The notes: a model not told the origin generated them from the sequence alone. A stretch of 64,000 bases of DNA from Stieleria maiorica (GCF_008035925.1 NZ_CP036264.1:2972443-3036442); one strand, 5' to 3'; positions 42,855 through 53,292 are shown, numbered from the stretch's first letter. Translations and numbers: made by a program.

Positions 42855-43970
42855 ATGGTCTCTCCACTTCATCCTCGACAACGATTGCTCATGGGGCCAG
42901 GCCCCAGCACGGTGCCGGCGCGGATTTTACAAGCGATTTCCGCTCCCACGCTCGGGCACCTCGACCCCCAGTACATCGGGTACATGGACGAGACCTGCGA
43001 GATGATTCGCCAAGTCTACCGTACCAAAAACGCGCTCACCTTTCCCGTCTCCGGGACCGGAATGGCCGGAATGGAAACGATCCTGGTCAACCTGCTCGAA
43101 CCCGGCGACGAAGCGATCGTGATGATCAACGGCGTCTTCGGCGGCCGCATGAAAGACAACATGGAACGTTGCGGCGCGAGCGTCCACGCCGTCGAGATTC
43201 CCTGGGGAAAATCGTTCACGCCGGATCAATTCGCCGAAGCCGTCGCCGCACACCCCAAGGCAAAGATGCTGGGCGTGGTCCATGCCGAAACCTCCACCGG
43301 CGCCTTGCAAGATCTCAGCGGGGTCGGCGATCTGTTGCACGACGCCGGAATGCTGTTTGCCGTCGACGCTGTCACCTCGCTCGGCGGTCATGACGTCCGC
43401 GTCGACGAGTGGGGGATCGACGCAATTTATTCCGGAACCCAGAAGTGCCTTTCCTGTCCACCGGGACTGTCTCCGGTCTCCTTTTCCGACCGGGCCATCG
43501 AAACGATGGAAGCACGATCCAGCAAGTCGCGTTCCTGGTACTTGGACGTCTCGATGCTGAAGAACTATTACACCGGCGGTGGCGGCCGGGCGTATCACCA
43601 TACCGCGCCGATCAACATGATCTACGCGCTCCGCGAAGCCCTGGCGATCGTGCTCGAAGAGGGCTTGGACGCCAGGATCGCACGCCACCGGGAAATGCAC
43701 GGTTTGCTTCGCGAGGGCCTGGAGGGGCTGGGCCTCAGCTACATTCCTGATCACTCACTTTGCACGTTGAATTGCGTTGCGGTCCCCGACGGCATCGATG
43801 AAGCAGCCATCCGCCGGCGTTTGCTCGACGAGTACGACATCGAAATCGGAGGCGGCTTGGGCGTGTTTGCCGGAAAAGCGTGGCGGATCGGGTTGATGGG
43901 CGAATCGGCATCCAAGAGAAACGTCACCACCCTGCTCGCCGCACTCAAAGATTGCCTCCCGGCGGGATAA
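42855..43970 (+). CDS. Serine/alanine-glyoxylate aminotransferase (class V)
   Basis: A 371-residue PLP enzyme. Landmarks: [17 protein letters not shown] at the start, [33 protein letters not shown] and the PLP lysine in [11 protein letters not shown] (Lys 197). C-terminal [13 protein letters not shown] binds substrate carboxylate. It transfers an amino group from serine or alanine to glyoxylate, forming glycine. The glycolate oxidase genes downstream produce glyoxylate, so this enzyme completes the glycolate salvage route. The start at 42855 is the first ATG before conserved sequence. Whether serine or alanine is the donor cannot be read from sequence. Confidence 0.9.
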   Translation: MVSPLHPRQRLLMGPGPSTVPARILQAISAPTLGHLDPQYIGYMDETCEMIRQVYRTKNALTFPVSGTGMAGMETILVNLLEPGDEAIVMINGVFGGRMKDNMERCGASVHAVEIPWGKSFTPDQFAEAVAAHPKAKMLGVVHAETSTGALQDLSGVGDLLHDAGMLFAVDAVTSLGGHDVRVDEWGIDAIYSGTQKCLSCPPGLSPVSFSDRAIETMEARSSKSRSWYLDVSMLKNYYTGGGGRAYHHTAPINMIYALREALAIVLEEGLDARIARHREMHGLLREGLEGLGLSYIPDHSLCTLNCVAVPDGIDEAAIRRRLLDEYDIEIGGGLGVFAGKAWRIGLMGESASKRNVTTLLAALKDCLPAG

Positions 43971-44416
43971 GCCACCCGCCTGTCACGCTTGCACATCCAA
44001 GTACGACGGCCTTTCCAGGCGGTCGCCCCGCGATCTCTGATCGCCGTGCGCACCACCCCAAGAATCATCGTTCCCTGTCGGGGCCTGTTTTCCTCGGGGG
44101 GCGTTCGGGATGGAGGTTCGGGGAAACCAAACAAGCCCACGGATGGCAGCGCGAACCCGCGGATCCCCGACCGCATAACATCCGTGGGTTCGCGCTGCCA
44201 TCCGTGGGCATTGACCGCCCTTGAGATTCGGGCCGGTCGGGGAGCAAATGCGCGACCTCCTCAGTGACGTTTTTATCGTGCTGTTGGTGACTTCGCGTCA
44301 CAACTTCGCGCCAGTGCCCCTGCGTTCCCCGGTCTCCCCGGGGTAAGATACCCGTACAGCCCTTGTCACGCTTTGATCGTAGCGCGTCATCCGCCCGCCT
44401 CCACACCCTCCCGACC
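43971..44416. other. Intergenic region with one repeat
   Basis: It carries the CCACGGATGGCAGCGCG inverted repeat (44135-44209) and probably the glcD promoter. No gene seen. Confidence 0.5.
44135..44209. repeat. Dispersed repeat, CCACGGATGGCAGCGCG family (full palindrome)
   Basis: GCCCACGGATGGCAGCGCGA and its inverse TCGCGCTGCCATCCGTGGGC flank a ~30-base centre; the most complete copy in the window. Confidence 0.78.
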
Positions 44417-45862
44417 ATGTCCTCGACCGCCCTTGAATCACTTCGCAAACTGTTGCCGCCCGGTCGGCTCAGCGAAGACGCTGCGTCGCGGGCGGCGTTC
44501 GAGTCCGACGGGCTGACCGCGTTCCGTTGTCGGCCGCTGGGTGTTGTCATTCCGCAGAACGAAGCGGAAGTCGTCCAAACGGTGCGTTGGTGCCACGAGC
44601 ACTCGATCCCCTTCGTCGCGCGCGGCAGTGGTACCAGTTTGTCCGGTGGATCGATGCCGGTGGCCGACGGCATCGTGATCTCGCTGAATCGTCTGCGGCA
44701 AATCATCAAGGTCGATCCGGACAACCGCATCGCTGTCGTACAGCCCGGCGTGATCAACCTGCAGGTATCCGCCGCCGCGGCACCGTACGGCTTGTACTAC
44801 GCACCGGACCCGTCCAGCCAAAAAATCTGCACGATCGGCGGCAATATCGCTTTCAATTCCGGCGGCGCCCACTGCCTGAAATACGGCATGACCAGCAACC
44901 ACGTGATCGGGATTCGCGCGGTCACCGCCAGCGGCGAAATCGTGTCCTTCGGTGGTCCAAGCCTCGAATCGGTCGGTCCGGATTTCACCGGACTGTTCTG
45001 CGGCAGCGAAGGTTTGTTCGGGGTGGCGCTCGACATCACGTTGCGATTACTCCCCAAGCCGGAATGTTTCCACACCGTCCTGGTCGGGTACCGGTCGCTG
45101 CGCGCCGCCGGCGACGCCGTGTCGGCGGTCATCGATTCGGGGCTGTTGCCCGGTGCGATGGAAATCATGGAGGCGCTGGCGATCGAAGCGGCCGAAGCGG
45201 CGACGTCGTGCGGGTACCCCAAGGGGGCCGCGGCGGTACTGATCGTCGAACTCGAGGGGCCGCGTGAAAAGATCGACGCCGAACGGAAGCAGCTCGAATC
45301 GGTCATTGCGTCAACCGAGGCATTCGAAACCGTCGTCGCGGCCGACGCCCGGCAACGCGACGGGATTTGGGCCGGTCGTAAAAGTGCCTTTTCCGCGGTC
45401 GGAAAACTCAGCCCCGATTTTCTGGTCCAAGACGGAGTCGTCCCGCGGAAACGATTGGGCGAAGCACTCGAAGCGATCGAGGCTTTCTCCAAGGACTCCG
45501 GGCTGCGTGTGGCCAATGTCTTTCACGCCGGCGACGGAAACTTGCATCCGTTGATCCTGTTTGATGATTCGGTCGACGGAGAATTAGAGCGTGCCGAAGC
45601 GTTGGCCGGAAAGATCCTGAACCTGTGCGTCCAAATGGGCGGCTCGATCACGGGCGAACATGGCGTCGGGATGGAGAAGCGGGACTTTCTGCCCAAGATG
45701 TACGATTCTGCGACGATGGAATTGATGCATCGTTTAAGAGCCGCGTTCGACCCAAAGACGATCGCCAATCCGGGCAAGATGTTTCCCGGCGCGGAGGCTC
45801 CCGCGTTGTCCGGTCACGGCTTGCATCCGCTGGAAAAGGCCGGGGTGATCAGCCGTGAGTGA
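44417..45862 (+). CDS. glcD: Glycolate oxidase subunit GlcD
   Basis: A 481-residue FAD subunit. The PCMH-type FAD domain shows [40 protein letters not shown] and [20 protein letters not shown]. The C-terminal cap contains [20 protein letters not shown] and [20 protein letters not shown] with metal- and substrate-binding His residues. Together with GlcE and GlcF it oxidises glycolate to glyoxylate at the membrane, passing electrons to quinone. ATG 44417 begins the conserved start; GTGA overlap couples it to glcE. Confidence 0.93.
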   Translation: MSSTALESLRKLLPPGRLSEDAASRAAFESDGLTAFRCRPLGVVIPQNEAEVVQTVRWCHEHSIPFVARGSGTSLSGGSMPVADGIVISLNRLRQIIKVDPDNRIAVVQPGVINLQVSAAAAPYGLYYAPDPSSQKICTIGGNIAFNSGGAHCLKYGMTSNHVIGIRAVTASGEIVSFGGPSLESVGPDFTGLFCGSEGLFGVALDITLRLLPKPECFHTVLVGYRSLRAAGDAVSAVIDSGLLPGAMEIMEALAIEAAEAATSCGYPKGAAAVLIVELEGPREKIDAERKQLESVIASTEAFETVVAADARQRDGIWAGRKSAFSAVGKLSPDFLVQDGVVPRKRLGEALEAIEAFSKDSGLRVANVFHAGDGNLHPLILFDDSVDGELERAEALAGKILNLCVQMGGSITGEHGVGMEKRDFLPKMYDSATMELMHRLRAAFDPKTIANPGKMFPGAEAPALSGHGLHPLEKAGVISRE

Positions 45863-47003
45863 ATTGCAATCCAACCGTGCCGGCGCGCAGCCGAGTGGCC
45901 TTGTCGAAGTCGATTCGGTCGCGGCGTTGCAGGAGCTGGTGCGCAGCAGCGATTCGATCGTGGTCGTCGGCAACCGCAGCAAACCCGCGCTCTCGGCCGC
46001 GGCGGAATCGACACAGCGTGTCACCACACGGTCGCTGACAGGGATCATCGAATACGAGCCGTCGGAGTTTACGTTCACCGCGCTGGCGGGAACCACGCTT
46101 CGTGAGATCAATGCAACTCTGGCGGAAAAGGATCAATACCTGCCCTTTGATCCGATGCTCGTCGAATCCGACGCGACGATCGCCGGAACGCTGGCCGCGG
46201 GACTGAGCGGCCCGGGGCGTCACCGCTACGGCGGCATCCGCGATTTTGTCCTCGGCGCCCAATTCATCGCCGGCGACGGGAATCTGATCCATTCTGGCGG
46301 GAAAGTTGTCAAGAATGCGGCGGGCTTTGATATTCCCAAACTGTTGGTCGGCAGCTGTGGCCGGCTGGGAGCGATCACCGCATTGACCTTCAAAGTCTTC
46401 CCGCGCCCGAGCGACTTTCACAGCTACCAATTGCAATGCGACGACCACCAGGATGCTGCGACCGCGATCGGTGATGCGGCGCGCGGTCGATGGGAGCTCG
46501 ATGCGATCGACTATCATTGCCAATCTCGATCCATCTGGGTTCGCATGGGCGGCCCCAAAACCGTCTGCGATGCGATCATCGCGGACATGGCACGTTCGAT
46601 CGGAAACCGTGACCTGATCCCGATGTCCGGCGAGCAATCCGCCCAGGCATGGGCGCCGCTAATGAATCTCCGCTTCGGCGGACCGGATCGGCCCGCGATC
46701 GTGAAGGTTCCGATGGACTTGCAACAGATGCAGCGTTTGGCAACTTGGTGTGACGAACGTCGCGACCGCGTTTGTTTACACACCAGCGTCGCCGGAAGCA
46801 TCGGATGGCTGGCCGCCGCTGGCGGCATGCTGGACGACGTCGATGCGTTCCTTGCCGAATCCTCGCTGACCGGATTGGTGATCCGCGACGACCAAGGACC
46901 GCTCGGCCGCTGGACGATTGGTGCCAAACGCGCCGCCGCAATCGATGGCAGGATCAAACATGCGATGGACCCACCCGGTCGTTTCCCCGGCCTGGAAGGA
47001 TAA
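45855..47003 (+). CDS. glcE: Glycolate oxidase subunit GlcE
   Basis: A 382-residue FAD-binding subunit. It has [52 protein letters not shown] and [20 protein letters not shown], the FAD-binding blocks of GlcE, and lacks the GlcD cap motifs. The GTG at 45855 overlaps the glcD stop (GTGA). The partner flavin subunits form the glycolate-oxidising core. Confidence 0.91.
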   Translation: MSELQSNRAGAQPSGLVEVDSVAALQELVRSSDSIVVVGNRSKPALSAAAESTQRVTTRSLTGIIEYEPSEFTFTALAGTTLREINATLAEKDQYLPFDPMLVESDATIAGTLAAGLSGPGRHRYGGIRDFVLGAQFIAGDGNLIHSGGKVVKNAAGFDIPKLLVGSCGRLGAITALTFKVFPRPSDFHSYQLQCDDHQDAATAIGDAARGRWELDAIDYHCQSRSIWVRMGGPKTVCDAIIADMARSIGNRDLIPMSGEQSAQAWAPLMNLRFGGPDRPAIVKVPMDLQQMQRLATWCDERRDRVCLHTSVAGSIGWLAAAGGMLDDVDAFLAESSLTGLVIRDDQGPLGRWTIGAKRAAAIDGRIKHAMDPPGRFPGLEG

Positions 47004-47005
47004 GG

Positions 47006-48268
47006 ATGCGACACGACATTAAGACCGCCCAGCACGGCCCGATGGGCGAGACGATGGCCAAGGCCGTCAGCACCTGCGTCCACTGCGGGTTCTGTTTGTC
47101 AGCCTGTCCGACCTATCAGGAGTTGGGACGCGAGACGGATTCGCCGCGCGGCCGAATCATTTTGATGAAGGAGGTCTTGGAGGGCTCGCTGCCGATCGAA
47201 ACCGCGGCGCCGCACATCGACGCCTGCTTGGGGTGTTTGGCCTGTGTCCCCGCCTGCCCCTCGGAAGTCCCCTATGGCGATTTGATCAGCCCGTTTCGCG
47301 CGATCCAAGAACCGAAACGGAAGCGAACGTTGGCCGAACGATTTAAACGCACACTGGCCCAGTGGACGCTGCCGTACCCGGCGCGGTTCCGCATGGCGGC
47401 GCGTACCGGGCGCTTGGTGAAACCGTTTGCCAGACTGATGCCGGGGCCGATCCGCGTGATGCTGGAACTGTTGCCTCCGGCGCTGCCCAAATCGATTCCA
47501 CTGCGCGAGGTCTATCCGGCGCTCGGAGAGCGGCGCGGACGCGTCGCGCTGCTGGCCGGTTGTGCGCAAACCGTTTTGGACCCCGACATCAATGCCGCGA
47601 CGATCGACGTGCTGAACCGGAACGGCGTCGAAGTGGTCGTGCCGAAGTCACAGGGCTGTTGCGGCGCGTTGTCCTGGCATGTAGGAAACCTGGCCCAAGC
47701 ACAGAAGTTCGCGAAACAGAATTTGGACGCGTTTCCCAGCGATGTCGATGCGATCGTGACCAACGCGGCCGGCTGCGGCAGCGGATTGCACGAGTACGCC
47801 TTGATTCTCAAGGGCACCGCGGATGAATCCCGTGCGGTCGAATTCACCAAGCGGGTTTGTGACGTCTCGGTCTACTTGAGTCGCCTGGGCAGGCTTGCGC
47901 CGTTTCCCGAATCGCAATCGACGTTGACGGTCGCTTATCACGACGCCTGTCACTTGGCCAACGCGCAAGGGATTCGGGCTCAGCCCAGACAATTGCTCCA
48001 GCAGGTGCCGGGGCTGAAGTTACTGGAGATTGCCGACGGGCACCTGTGTTGTGGTTCGGCCGGAACCTACAACATCGATCAGCCCGAGATCGCCGATTCG
48101 CTGGGGCGTCAAAAGGCCGACAACATCGTGGCGACCGAAGCGGACGTCGTGGCGATGGGCAACATCGGCTGCCTGACCCAGATCGCCAACCACTTGGAGC
48201 GTCGCGATTCGGCGATCCGCCCCAGGCACACGATGCAGATCCTGCGCGACGCCTATCAGGCAACGTGA
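47006..48268 (+). CDS. glcF: Glycolate oxidase iron-sulfur subunit GlcF
   Basis: A 420-residue subunit with two 4Fe-4S motifs (CVHCGFCLSACPTY and CLGCLACVPACPSEVPYG) and two CCG domains (LAGCAQTVLDPD with SQGCCGALSWHVG, and YHDACHLANAQG with CCGSAGTYN). It passes electrons from the flavin subunits to the quinone pool. ATG 47006 has AAGGATAAGG upstream and lies two bases after glcE. The three glc genes form one operon with the aminotransferase just upstream. Confidence 0.93.
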   Translation: MRHDIKTAQHGPMGETMAKAVSTCVHCGFCLSACPTYQELGRETDSPRGRIILMKEVLEGSLPIETAAPHIDACLGCLACVPACPSEVPYGDLISPFRAIQEPKRKRTLAERFKRTLAQWTLPYPARFRMAARTGRLVKPFARLMPGPIRVMLELLPPALPKSIPLREVYPALGERRGRVALLAGCAQTVLDPDINAATIDVLNRNGVEVVVPKSQGCCGALSWHVGNLAQAQKFAKQNLDAFPSDVDAIVTNAAGCGSGLHEYALILKGTADESRAVEFTKRVCDVSVYLSRLGRLAPFPESQSTLTVAYHDACHLANAQGIRAQPRQLLQQVPGLKLLEIADGHLCCGSAGTYNIDQPEIADSLGRQKADNIVATEADVVAMGNIGCLTQIANHLERRDSAIRPRHTMQILRDAYQAT

Positions 48269-48314
48269 TCCGCCTCCCCGCGTGTCCCTGCCTCGTCATC
48301 CAACTCATCCAACT

Positions 48315-48395
48315 CGTTACAAGGCTCCCGCCTTGTAACGCACCGCTCCAGAGGCTCCCGCCTCGCGCGTCATTGGCAAGCGGAGCCTCCGAGGC
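48315..48395. repeat. GGCTCCCGCC-type inverted repeat
   Basis: GTTACAAGGCTCCCGCCTTG and GAGGCTCCCGCCTCGCGCGT, then GCGGAGCCTCCGAGGC. Related to the element at 38824. Confidence 0.7.
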
Positions 48396-48470
48396 ACCTC
48401 CCGACCTCAGGTGGAACCTGGGAACACGGGCTGCGAACACGGGCTGGGGAACAAGGCCGACGGTTGAAAA

Positions 48471-48524
48471 CCCACCGGTGGCAGCGCGAACCCACGGATC
48501 ATTGGCTGCATCACATCCGTGGGG
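48471..48524. repeat. Dispersed repeat, CCACGGATGGCAGCGCG family (diverged)
   Basis: CCCACCGGTGGCAGCGCGAA then ACATCCGTGGG in inverse orientation. Confidence 0.62.
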
Positions 48525-48582
48525 GGGCACGTCAGACGCCTCTGGAACAGAGCAAATGCGAGCGTCTGTACACAGTCCACCG

Positions 48583-48918
48583 CTACGCCCAATCCTCGGC
48601 CGACTCGAAATCGTCATCGTCATCGTCTTCGTCGTCAGCCGCCTCATCCGCGGCCTCCTCGTCAAGCAGCGTCTCCACCAGATCGCCCAGTTGGAATCCG
48701 GCGTCTCCGGACGGTCGGCCGGCGGAGAAGATGCCCGCCCGATCCGAGCCCGCCTGATCAGACGACGACTCCAGACCTTTCAGGACTTCGGACAGTTTGG
48801 CGTCCAGGTCGTCCAGCTTGTCCAGCACTTCATCCTGCCGCCGTTCCAATTCGCCCAGCAGTCCACCGGGCTGTGATTCAGCGGGTTCGTCGTCGAAATG
48901 ATGTGGAGGAACGGCCAT
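48583..48918 (-). CDS. Small acidic coiled-coil protein of unknown function
   Basis: A 111-residue protein. The middle is a predicted coiled coil (LLGELERRQDEVLDKLDDLD, AKLSEVLKGLES) and the tail is extremely acidic (ADDEDDDDDDFESAED). ATG 48918 was chosen over the one ten codons earlier because the upstream residues are a run of Arg/Lys that looks non-coding. Such acidic tails occur in planctomycete proteins of unknown role. No partner nearby. Confidence 0.5.
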   Translation of the reverse strand: MAVPPHHFDDEPAESQPGGLLGELERRQDEVLDKLDDLDAKLSEVLKGLESSSDQAGSDRAGIFSAGRPSGDAGFQLGDLVETLLDEEAADEAADDEDDDDDDFESAEDWA

Positions 48919-49325
48919 CGGCAGCAGCTTTCGTCGTTGTCGTCGCAAAGGGTGTCAGGTCTTCGAACGAAAGTGCCATCGGACGAATTGGGGTGGGAAA
49001 GTGCGTGCGGCTCCAAACAAACCAGTCAGCTCGACTGGGTAAAGATTGCCGGCTGCTGAAAATCTGCTCAATCCACGACCCCGCGAGCAAAATGGACACA
49101 AAACCGCAAAAACCCGAGGAAATCTGGTCAAACCGAAAAGGATGGCCGTTGCGGGAGTGGTATGCCGATCGTTACACTCCCGCGTCTCTCAGTTGACCCC
49201 TCAAGTGAATTTTGCGGTCCGGCACCACCCGCTGGTGGGCGGCGGCAAGCATCGCGAGGGTGAATTGGGTGTGGTAGCGATTCCAGGTCGAAATCAGAGG
49301 TTCCAACGATGCAGATGGAGAAACA
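48919..49325. other. Intergenic region upstream of rpsU
   Basis: About 400 bp with one candidate promoter (49149-49178). No gene is seen. The length would allow a leader RNA. Confidence 0.45.
49149..49178 (+). promoter_or_regulatory. Candidate sigma70-type promoter for rpsU
   Basis: TTGCGG (49149-49154) and TACACT (49173-49178), 18 bases apart, resemble -35 and -10 boxes. Match is partial. Confidence 0.35.
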
Positions 49326-49520
49326 ATGGTTAAGTTGATGGTCCGTGACAGCGAAACAATCCAAGAGGCAGTCCGAAGGTTCCGCAAATTGGTCGAACGC
49401 AGCGGAATTAAAAAAGAAATGCGTCGCCGCGAGCATTACCAAAAACCCAGCGAAATCCGTCGCCGCCAGAAGATCCAGGCCGAGCGACGCAACAAGCGAG
49501 CACGAATGCTCGGTCGCTAG
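49326..49520 (+). CDS. rpsU: Ribosomal protein bS21
   Basis: A 64-residue basic protein with the S21 pattern: [59 protein letters not shown]. It is part of the 30S subunit near the anti-Shine-Dalgarno region and helps initiation. GGAGAAACA precedes ATG 49326. Confidence 0.93.
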   Translation: MVKLMVRDSETIQEAVRRFRKLVERSGIKKEMRRREHYQKPSEIRRRQKIQAERRNKRARMLGR

Positions 49521-49756
49521 GAATCGGCATCACGGGAAAACTTGTCCATGGGGCGGAATTCTGTCACTGCCCGACACTCCCCGGTCGATGCTTTCCACAA
49601 CATCCCGGACGCGAAGTGCGTCCACGAGCGAAGCGTAATCGATGTGGCCCGGTTGTCCGACCGGTTGCGTCAGCGAGCCACCCGCTGCGGCCCAATCCGT
49701 GACGGCGCTGTCACATCCCGCTCCGTGTCCACCGCGGCGCTTCCCTCAATCGCTCG

Positions 49757-49831
49757 GGCGTTTAGCTCAGTTGGTTCAGAGCACCTCGTTTACACCGAGG
49801 GGGTCGGGGGTTCGAGTCCCTCAACGCCCAT
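49757..49831 (+). tRNA. tRNA-Val (UAC)
   Basis: The acceptor arms GGGCGTT and AACGCCC pair, followed by discriminator A. The D arm contains AGCTCAGTTGGTTCAGAGC. The anticodon arm CCTCG-TTTACAC-CGAGG gives anticodon UAC. The T arm is GGGGGTTCGAGTCCC. CCA is not encoded. A tyrosine integrase lies just downstream, so its 3' end is the likely attachment site of the island. Confidence 0.95.
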
Positions 49832-50159
49832 TACCCATCTAAAACACGGGTTTTTTGAGTCCCGACTATTTTTCGCTTGGGCGCGGGCGCCCAGCTTTTT
49901 GGTACATCCGGGCGCTCAGCGTCCGGCGTTTTTAGCTGGACAATTGCAGGTTTTCAGCGTCGTGGACGCTGCCGGCCAAGAGAGCGACCGGCGAAAAGAG
50001 AGGTTTGGCGTGTTTTCGGCAAACGCACCCGATGCGCACCTGGGGGTGTTTGGCGCGCACCTGGGATCAAGTAGAATGATGGCGGACTTAGCCAATGAGA
50101 ACCGGTTCAGGCTACTTCCAGACACCACCGGAGAGACTTGAGAGAGATCTTCGGCCCGA

Positions 50160-50187
50160 CGCCCAGCGGATGCTGGGCGTTTTTTTG
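50160..50187 (+). terminator. Rho-independent terminator
   Basis: CGCCCAGC and GCTGGGCG form an 8-bp stem with a GGAT loop followed by TTTTTTT. It lies downstream of the integrase (which ends at 50203), but the T-run is on the + strand, so it would stop transcription coming from the tRNA side. Upstream 49832-50159 has no supported gene. Confidence 0.7.
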
Positions 50188-50202
50188 TGCCTGCCCAAGA
50201 TC

Positions 50203-51384
50203 TTATTCGTCTAAGACTTTATTCAGGCCGTGTGACGCTGCTACCTCGATCGCATTGGTGTAATCGCTCGGGCGAAGTTTCTGGTAATGCTTCCGGCTTA
50301 CGGTGACTGTATGCCCAATCCACTGCGTCACCAGCCGTTCATCGAAGATCTCAAGCAAGTCATTCTCGCAGCTCGATCGCAGATTCTGCCGCAGCCGGGG
50401 CCACGCCGTCTGGCCCGATCGCTCGACCGCTTCCTTGATCCGCTGGTAATTCGTCGATGACGACGCCCGCCGCATGTCAGACGACGCCACGTAGCGGGTG
50501 TGCCCGGTGACCGCCCGCTGTCGCTCCAATTCGTCGCGAATCCGCTGAAATAGCGGCATTTTTCGGGGTTCTTTCTTCTTGCTGTCGATGACGGTCAGGA
50601 TGCCGCCGTCCACGTCGACGTGGGACCACTTCATCGTGCGGACCTCGGAATCCGTCCGCATCCCGGCGAATCGCCCCATCGCGATCGTCAGGCGGATGTC
50701 GGGGCTGTAGCACTGCTCCATCGCGTCGATCGCCATCTCGGCCGAGATGTATTCCAGCCGTTCCTCGTTGACCATCGACGCCGTGGGCATCCCAACGAAC
50801 GGGTTGTGATCGCAGTAGCCGTGTTTTACCGCCCAGATCCCGATCGACGAAAGCAGCTTATTGTCGCGGGTCCACGTTGCGGCCGAATAGTGGTTCCGCT
50901 GCCAGGAATTGAAGTCGGCCAGGGTGGACTTCGCCGCGTCGGAGAATACCGGCTCCGCGTTTTGCCGGGCGGACCGCTGGACTGGCTCAATGTCCGATAG
51001 CGAGATCTCTCGCAGCTTTCCGAGGCGATTCTTGACCGTGCTTTTGACCTTCGTTTTCGTCGAGTCGGCGTGGCTCTGCTTTTTGTAATCCGCGACGTAC
51101 AGGTCCGCCAGCTGGCCAACTGTCAGGGCCGTCTGGTACTCAAAAAGACCGATTTCCGATAGCTGCAAACGGTGTCGGTCGGCGAGGTTGTTGATCCACG
51201 TTTGCAGCCTTGGACCGAGCGATTTTCCTCCGTATTTGACGTGCTCGATGATCGCCTCCACGTTGCGGCAAAAGTCGTCAACGTGTGATTTCGGCACTTT
51301 GCCAAGTGTCAGTTTCCGACGCTGGCCGGCGTACTGCACCACCAGCGTCCAAGCGCCGCTATCGTTTTTCCTCGGCTTTGACAT
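50203..51384 (-). CDS. Tyrosine site-specific integrase
   Basis: A 393-residue recombinase. The N-terminal arm/core-binding part (AWTLVVQYAGQRRKLTLGKV, LTVGQLADLYVADYKKQ) precedes the catalytic domain: first Arg in AGMRTDSEVRTMKW, LRQNLRSSCENDL for box II with the second Arg, and WIGHTVTVSRKHYQ with His and the nucleophile Tyr. Box II has Gln in place of the usual His, as I recall for planctomycete phage integrases. It faces the tRNA-Val, which is the probable target. The upstream small gene overlaps it by 26 bases. Confidence 0.9.
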   Translation of the reverse strand: MSKPRKNDSGAWTLVVQYAGQRRKLTLGKVPKSHVDDFCRNVEAIIEHVKYGGKSLGPRLQTWINNLADRHRLQLSEIGLFEYQTALTVGQLADLYVADYKKQSHADSTKTKVKSTVKNRLGKLREISLSDIEPVQRSARQNAEPVFSDAAKSTLADFNSWQRNHYSAATWTRDNKLLSSIGIWAVKHGYCDHNPFVGMPTASMVNEERLEYISAEMAIDAMEQCYSPDIRLTIAMGRFAGMRTDSEVRTMKWSHVDVDGGILTVIDSKKKEPRKMPLFQRIRDELERQRAVTGHTRYVASSDMRRASSSTNYQRIKEAVERSGQTAWPRLRQNLRSSCENDLLEIFDERLVTQWIGHTVTVSRKHYQKLRPSDYTNAIEVAASHGLNKVLDE

Positions 51385-51766
51385 TCAGCAATTTCCGCAT
51401 CACGGAGATGGTTTTGTATCGGATGTTTCCGTTTTCATCCTTCCGGTATTCGATGGTCCCGCGTTCCAACGCATCCCGCCGCAATGATGTGCGAGGGAAT
51501 CCCGTGTACTCGACCACTTCCTTCGTGCTGCGGTACTTCTTGGACAAAAATTCAATATCCTCGGGCTCCAGCTGATCGCGGTACTTCTCGATGAATTGCT
51601 GGTTTTCGTCAACCGGCACGACCGACGTGCCGCCACCAAGAGATAGCAATTGAAGTTGCCTTTCGACAATCTGAATCTCCACCCGCAGGTCTAGTTCTTG
51701 TTTCTGAATTGCTGCCTGCTGTGTTAATAATTCGCGTAACCGATTGACCAATATTTTCCCCGGCAT
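51359..51766 (-). CDS. Putative excisionase-like DNA-binding protein
   Basis: A 135-residue protein. An N-terminal coiled coil (RLRELLTQQAAIQKQELDLR) is followed by a winged-helix-like part (STKEVVEYTGFPRTSLRRDA) and a short strand segment (GTIEYRKDENGNIRYKTISV) as in MerR/excisionase folds. It overlaps the integrase start, as excisionase genes often do. It probably directs excision or represses the integrase; inferred from position and fold only. Confidence 0.6.
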   Translation of the reverse strand: MPGKILVNRLRELLTQQAAIQKQELDLRVEIQIVERQLQLLSLGGGTSVVPVDENQQFIEKYRDQLEPEDIEFLSKKYRSTKEVVEYTGFPRTSLRRDALERGTIEYRKDENGNIRYKTISVMRKLLNVKAEEKR

Positions 51767-52436
51767 GACAATTTCCTTTTGACGCGCCGCCGGTCAGGTG
51801 GTACTTTTTGTGTAGACCGGTTGCGAGCACCCTATACGGTGATTTCAAAACGGGTGGTAATTGCTGGTTGATTTGGCCTGAGAAACTTGGTCAGCCAGCG
51901 ACAATAAAACACGAAGGGCACCGTCTGTCGGCGGTGCTTTTTTCGTGCGCATAGGGGTTCCGGCGGACCGCGGCAATGCGGTAGAAAATGGCTGCCGAAA
52001 GGCAGCGGCGCGGAAGTGGCCATGATTCCCGTCCGTGTACGCGGATGGTTGAGTCGCGGTTCCGGCGCTGGTGGTGACACACCTCGCCGGCCCGCCGTTA
52101 TTTTTGAACATCGCCAACATAGCGACGCTTGAACACTGTTGTCAATCAAAGTAGTGCGTCTGGCCCCACTGCCCATCCGTGCCGCGATCGCCGGGGTTTA
52201 GCGATCAGCTCATTTCTTTCTGTCTGCCGGGGTATAAAATGCACCCCGTCTGACACGTCCGGTCAGGCAGGCTTTTCGGGGCGGTGGGAAACCCGTCAGC
52301 GCTCGGCCGCAAGTTTTGATCAGGCCAGTGGATGGGGAATTCGCGACAGAAAATCCCACTCTTGGTGACTTCACCCCTGCTAGGATGCCCCTTTAGTATC
52401 CGCTCAGTAATCGAAGTCACCCTACAAGGATTTGCG
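51767..52436. other. Intergenic region between divergent island genes
   Basis: About 670 bp holding promoters for the excisionase/integrase and the secreted protein gene, plus a terminator at 51918. No gene is supported. Confidence 0.45.
51918..51943 (+). terminator. Rho-independent terminator
   Basis: GCACCG and CGGTGC pair around TCTGTCGG, followed by TTTTTT. Confidence 0.6.
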
Positions 52437-53012
52437 ATGCGATTCGTTCTCGTGTTCCTAGCGTTGTCGTCTGTTGCCTCCGGACAAGGAATCGAGGCTT
52501 GGAAACTCACAAACGGGAAGGCCTTTCGCGCGGAGATACTGGAAGTCGACGCGACAACGGACACGGTCACTTTTCTGATCCCACAACGAGTTCCGCTCGA
52601 AAACTTGGACAGCGTCTCGCAAGACAGAATTCGCGAACACATCAAAAAGAATCAGGGCATCAAGAATGGGGATTTCCCAGGGCTGTGGACGCCAATCCCA
52701 AACTGCACCATCGGTCAATGGAGAGACGCGTCACCCCGAGAACGCCGTCAACACGTCGCGTACGAAAACATCGGGTTTGTGATCCAACCGAACGTTCGGC
52801 GATTCGAAATGCTGCAGGTATCCAGCGAAATCTACGAAACGCTGCTGGAACTGATCATTGAAGAGAAGGTATCGGACGATGCACTGGTATCCGACGTCAT
52901 GCGTTCAATCGTCAATGCTCGCGCGGACCACATCAAAAAGCAAAAACAGGCGTTTGAGGATCAACGCGCACGGGACACCCAATTTGATGTGCTGGAATCG
53001 GTGATCAAATAA
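52437..53012 (+). CDS. Exported SHD1-like protein
   Basis: A 191-residue protein with a signal peptide (MRFVLVFLALSSVASG). Residues about 20-65 (EAWKLTNGKAFRAEILEVDA, TVTFLIPQRVPLENLDSVSQ) follow the SLA1 homology domain pattern common in planctomycete exported proteins. The rest is helical and not recognised. AAGGA lies upstream of ATG 52437. It is carried on the island as a likely accessory (moron) gene; phage genes around it do not require it. Confidence 0.62.
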   Translation: MRFVLVFLALSSVASGQGIEAWKLTNGKAFRAEILEVDATTDTVTFLIPQRVPLENLDSVSQDRIREHIKKNQGIKNGDFPGLWTPIPNCTIGQWRDASPRERRQHVAYENIGFVIQPNVRRFEMLQVSSEIYETLLELIIEEKVSDDALVSDVMRSIVNARADHIKKQKQAFEDQRARDTQFDVLESVIK

Positions 53013-53264
53013 GGATCACTCCCCCGTTTTCTCCGAATTCACCGCCCCTCCCCCATTCCTACGTGGTGGTGGTGGCGGTGATTTTTTTTGCGGGTGCCAG
53101 CGAAAGCTGTTCGAGGCGGAACCCGCGACGGCCGGGGTGGCCCCCCCGGAAGGACCCGCTGGGTGACAGGGGCGGGGGCGCGGGGTCATCGTCGATCGGA
53201 TCGGCGTTTTGCCGCGTCGATCGGTGTTGACGGGGGCCGGAATCGGCCGATGATGCCCGCGGAA

Positions 53265-53282
53265 ACGCGTCACGTGACGCGT
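53265..53282. promoter_or_regulatory. Candidate operator, 18-bp palindrome
   Basis: ACGCGTCACGTGACGCGT is a perfect palindrome 71 bases before the RadC-like gene start, consistent with a repressor dimer site. Confidence 0.45.
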
Positions 53283-53292
53283 GAAGAAACGC

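Larger units (their letters stand above)
48269..48582. other. Intergenic region with two repeats
   Basis: It contains the GGCTCCCGCC element (48315) and a partial CCACGGATGGCAGCGCG element (48471). No gene seen. Confidence 0.5.

Noticed and set aside
48583-48918. Diversity-generating or retron element near the S21 gene
   Set aside because: No reverse transcriptase motif (YxDD) seen anywhere in the window.
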